NCBI GenBank assembly: GCA_031279915.1 | Contig: JAITHO010000164.1 | Location: forward strand, 1 to 6,474 | From: Tannerellaceae bacterium | GTDB lineage: Bacteria; Bacteroidota; Bacteroidia; Bacteroidales; Tannerellaceae | Direction of reading: 5' to 3' | Length of the DNA: 6,474 nucleotides | Shown: positions 6,206-6,474 of the stretch, one piece after another | Layout: each line of letters begins with the position of its first letter | Position numbering within the stretch: position 1 is the first letter of the stretch | Notes under the pieces: model-generated | Told to the model about the DNA's origin: nothing | Seen by the model: the letters and a program-made list of their open reading frames with translations, nothing else | The model's database searches: none | Made by a program: the position numbers and the translations under genes

Positions 6206-6474
6206 ATGCGGATTGACATAATCACCGTACTCCCCGAAATGATTGAAGGCGCCCTCGGCTGCTCCATCCTGAAACGAGCATGCGAAAAAGGCCTTGCCGA
6301 AATAGTTTTGCACAACCTACGCGACTATTCAACCGACAAATGGCGCCGCGTTGACGACTATCCCTTCGGCGGCGAGGCCGGCATGGTTTTACAAATCGAA
6401 CCTGTCGACCGCGCAATCTCCGCACTAAAAAGCGAGCGCGAATACGACGAAATAGTATACACATCGCCCGACGG
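6206..6474 (+). CDS. trmD: tRNA (guanine-37-N1)-methyltransferase TrmD, N-terminal part only
   Basis: The first 89 codons of trmD, cut by the right edge of the window; the full protein is usually about 225-250 residues. It starts [21 protein letters not shown] and contains [32 protein letters not shown], matching the N-terminal half of the SPOUT fold of TrmD, including the conserved R-x-VDD-x-P-x-GG segment (residues 48-56). TrmD methylates N1 of G37 in tRNAs reading CNN and CCN codons, using S-adenosylmethionine, and so prevents +1 frameshifting; it is normally essential. The third position of the usual glycine run is Glu (E57). The ATG at 6206 is the only start that keeps the whole conserved N-terminus. 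No promoter or usable Shine-Dalgarno was seen in the 26-bp gap, so it is probably cotranscribed with the DUF5686 gene. The C-terminal tRNA-binding part is not in the window. Confidence 0.95.
   Translation, partial: MRIDIITVLPEMIEGALGCSILKRACEKGLAEIVLHNLRDYSTDKWRRVDDYPFGGEAGMVLQIEPVDRAISALKSEREYDEIVYTSPD

Overview
The window looks like a piece of chromosome from a member of the Bacteroidota, most likely the Bacteroidales. The evidence is a DUF4295 gene placed directly after rpmB and rpmG, a DUF5686 outer-membrane protein with an N-terminal carboxypeptidase-regulatory-like domain, promoters of the TTTG / TAnnTTTG type, A/T-rich leaders without Shine-Dalgarno sequences at most genes, and a TrmD and a bL33 that read like Bacteroidales homologues. 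Base composition is moderate and similar across the genes. I see no sign of a mobile element, CRISPR array, tRNA or rRNA.

Layout. From the left end to 3257 every gene is on the minus strand. In order of transcription these are a HAD-superfamily hydrolase (3257-2613), the ribosomal cluster rpmB - rpmG - DUF4295 (2481-1852) with its own promoter and a strong intrinsic terminator, then radA (1691-321) followed 24 bp later by an FAD-dependent oxidoreductase (from 296) that runs off the left edge. From 3585 onward genes are on the plus strand: a large DUF5686 outer-membrane protein (3585-6179), then trmD (from 6206), cut by the right edge. The two directions meet in a 327-bp divergent intergenic region (3258-3584). 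It has a good Bacteroidota -7 element facing each way and, between them, a nested hairpin with an internal 21-bp-period tandem repeat (3401-3461).

How the genes work together. Most are housekeeping: ribosome assembly (bL28, bL33 and DUF4295, possibly the ribosomal protein named bL38), recombination and repair (RadA), tRNA maturation (TrmD), and sugar-phosphate or metabolite phosphatase activity (HAD). The DUF5686 protein is the only envelope gene, and its function is unknown. No undescribed multi-gene system is evident. The points most worth a second look are the palindromic repeat in the divergent promoter region, the canonical Shine-Dalgarno sequences on just rpmG and DUF4295, and the tight DUF5686-trmD pairing.
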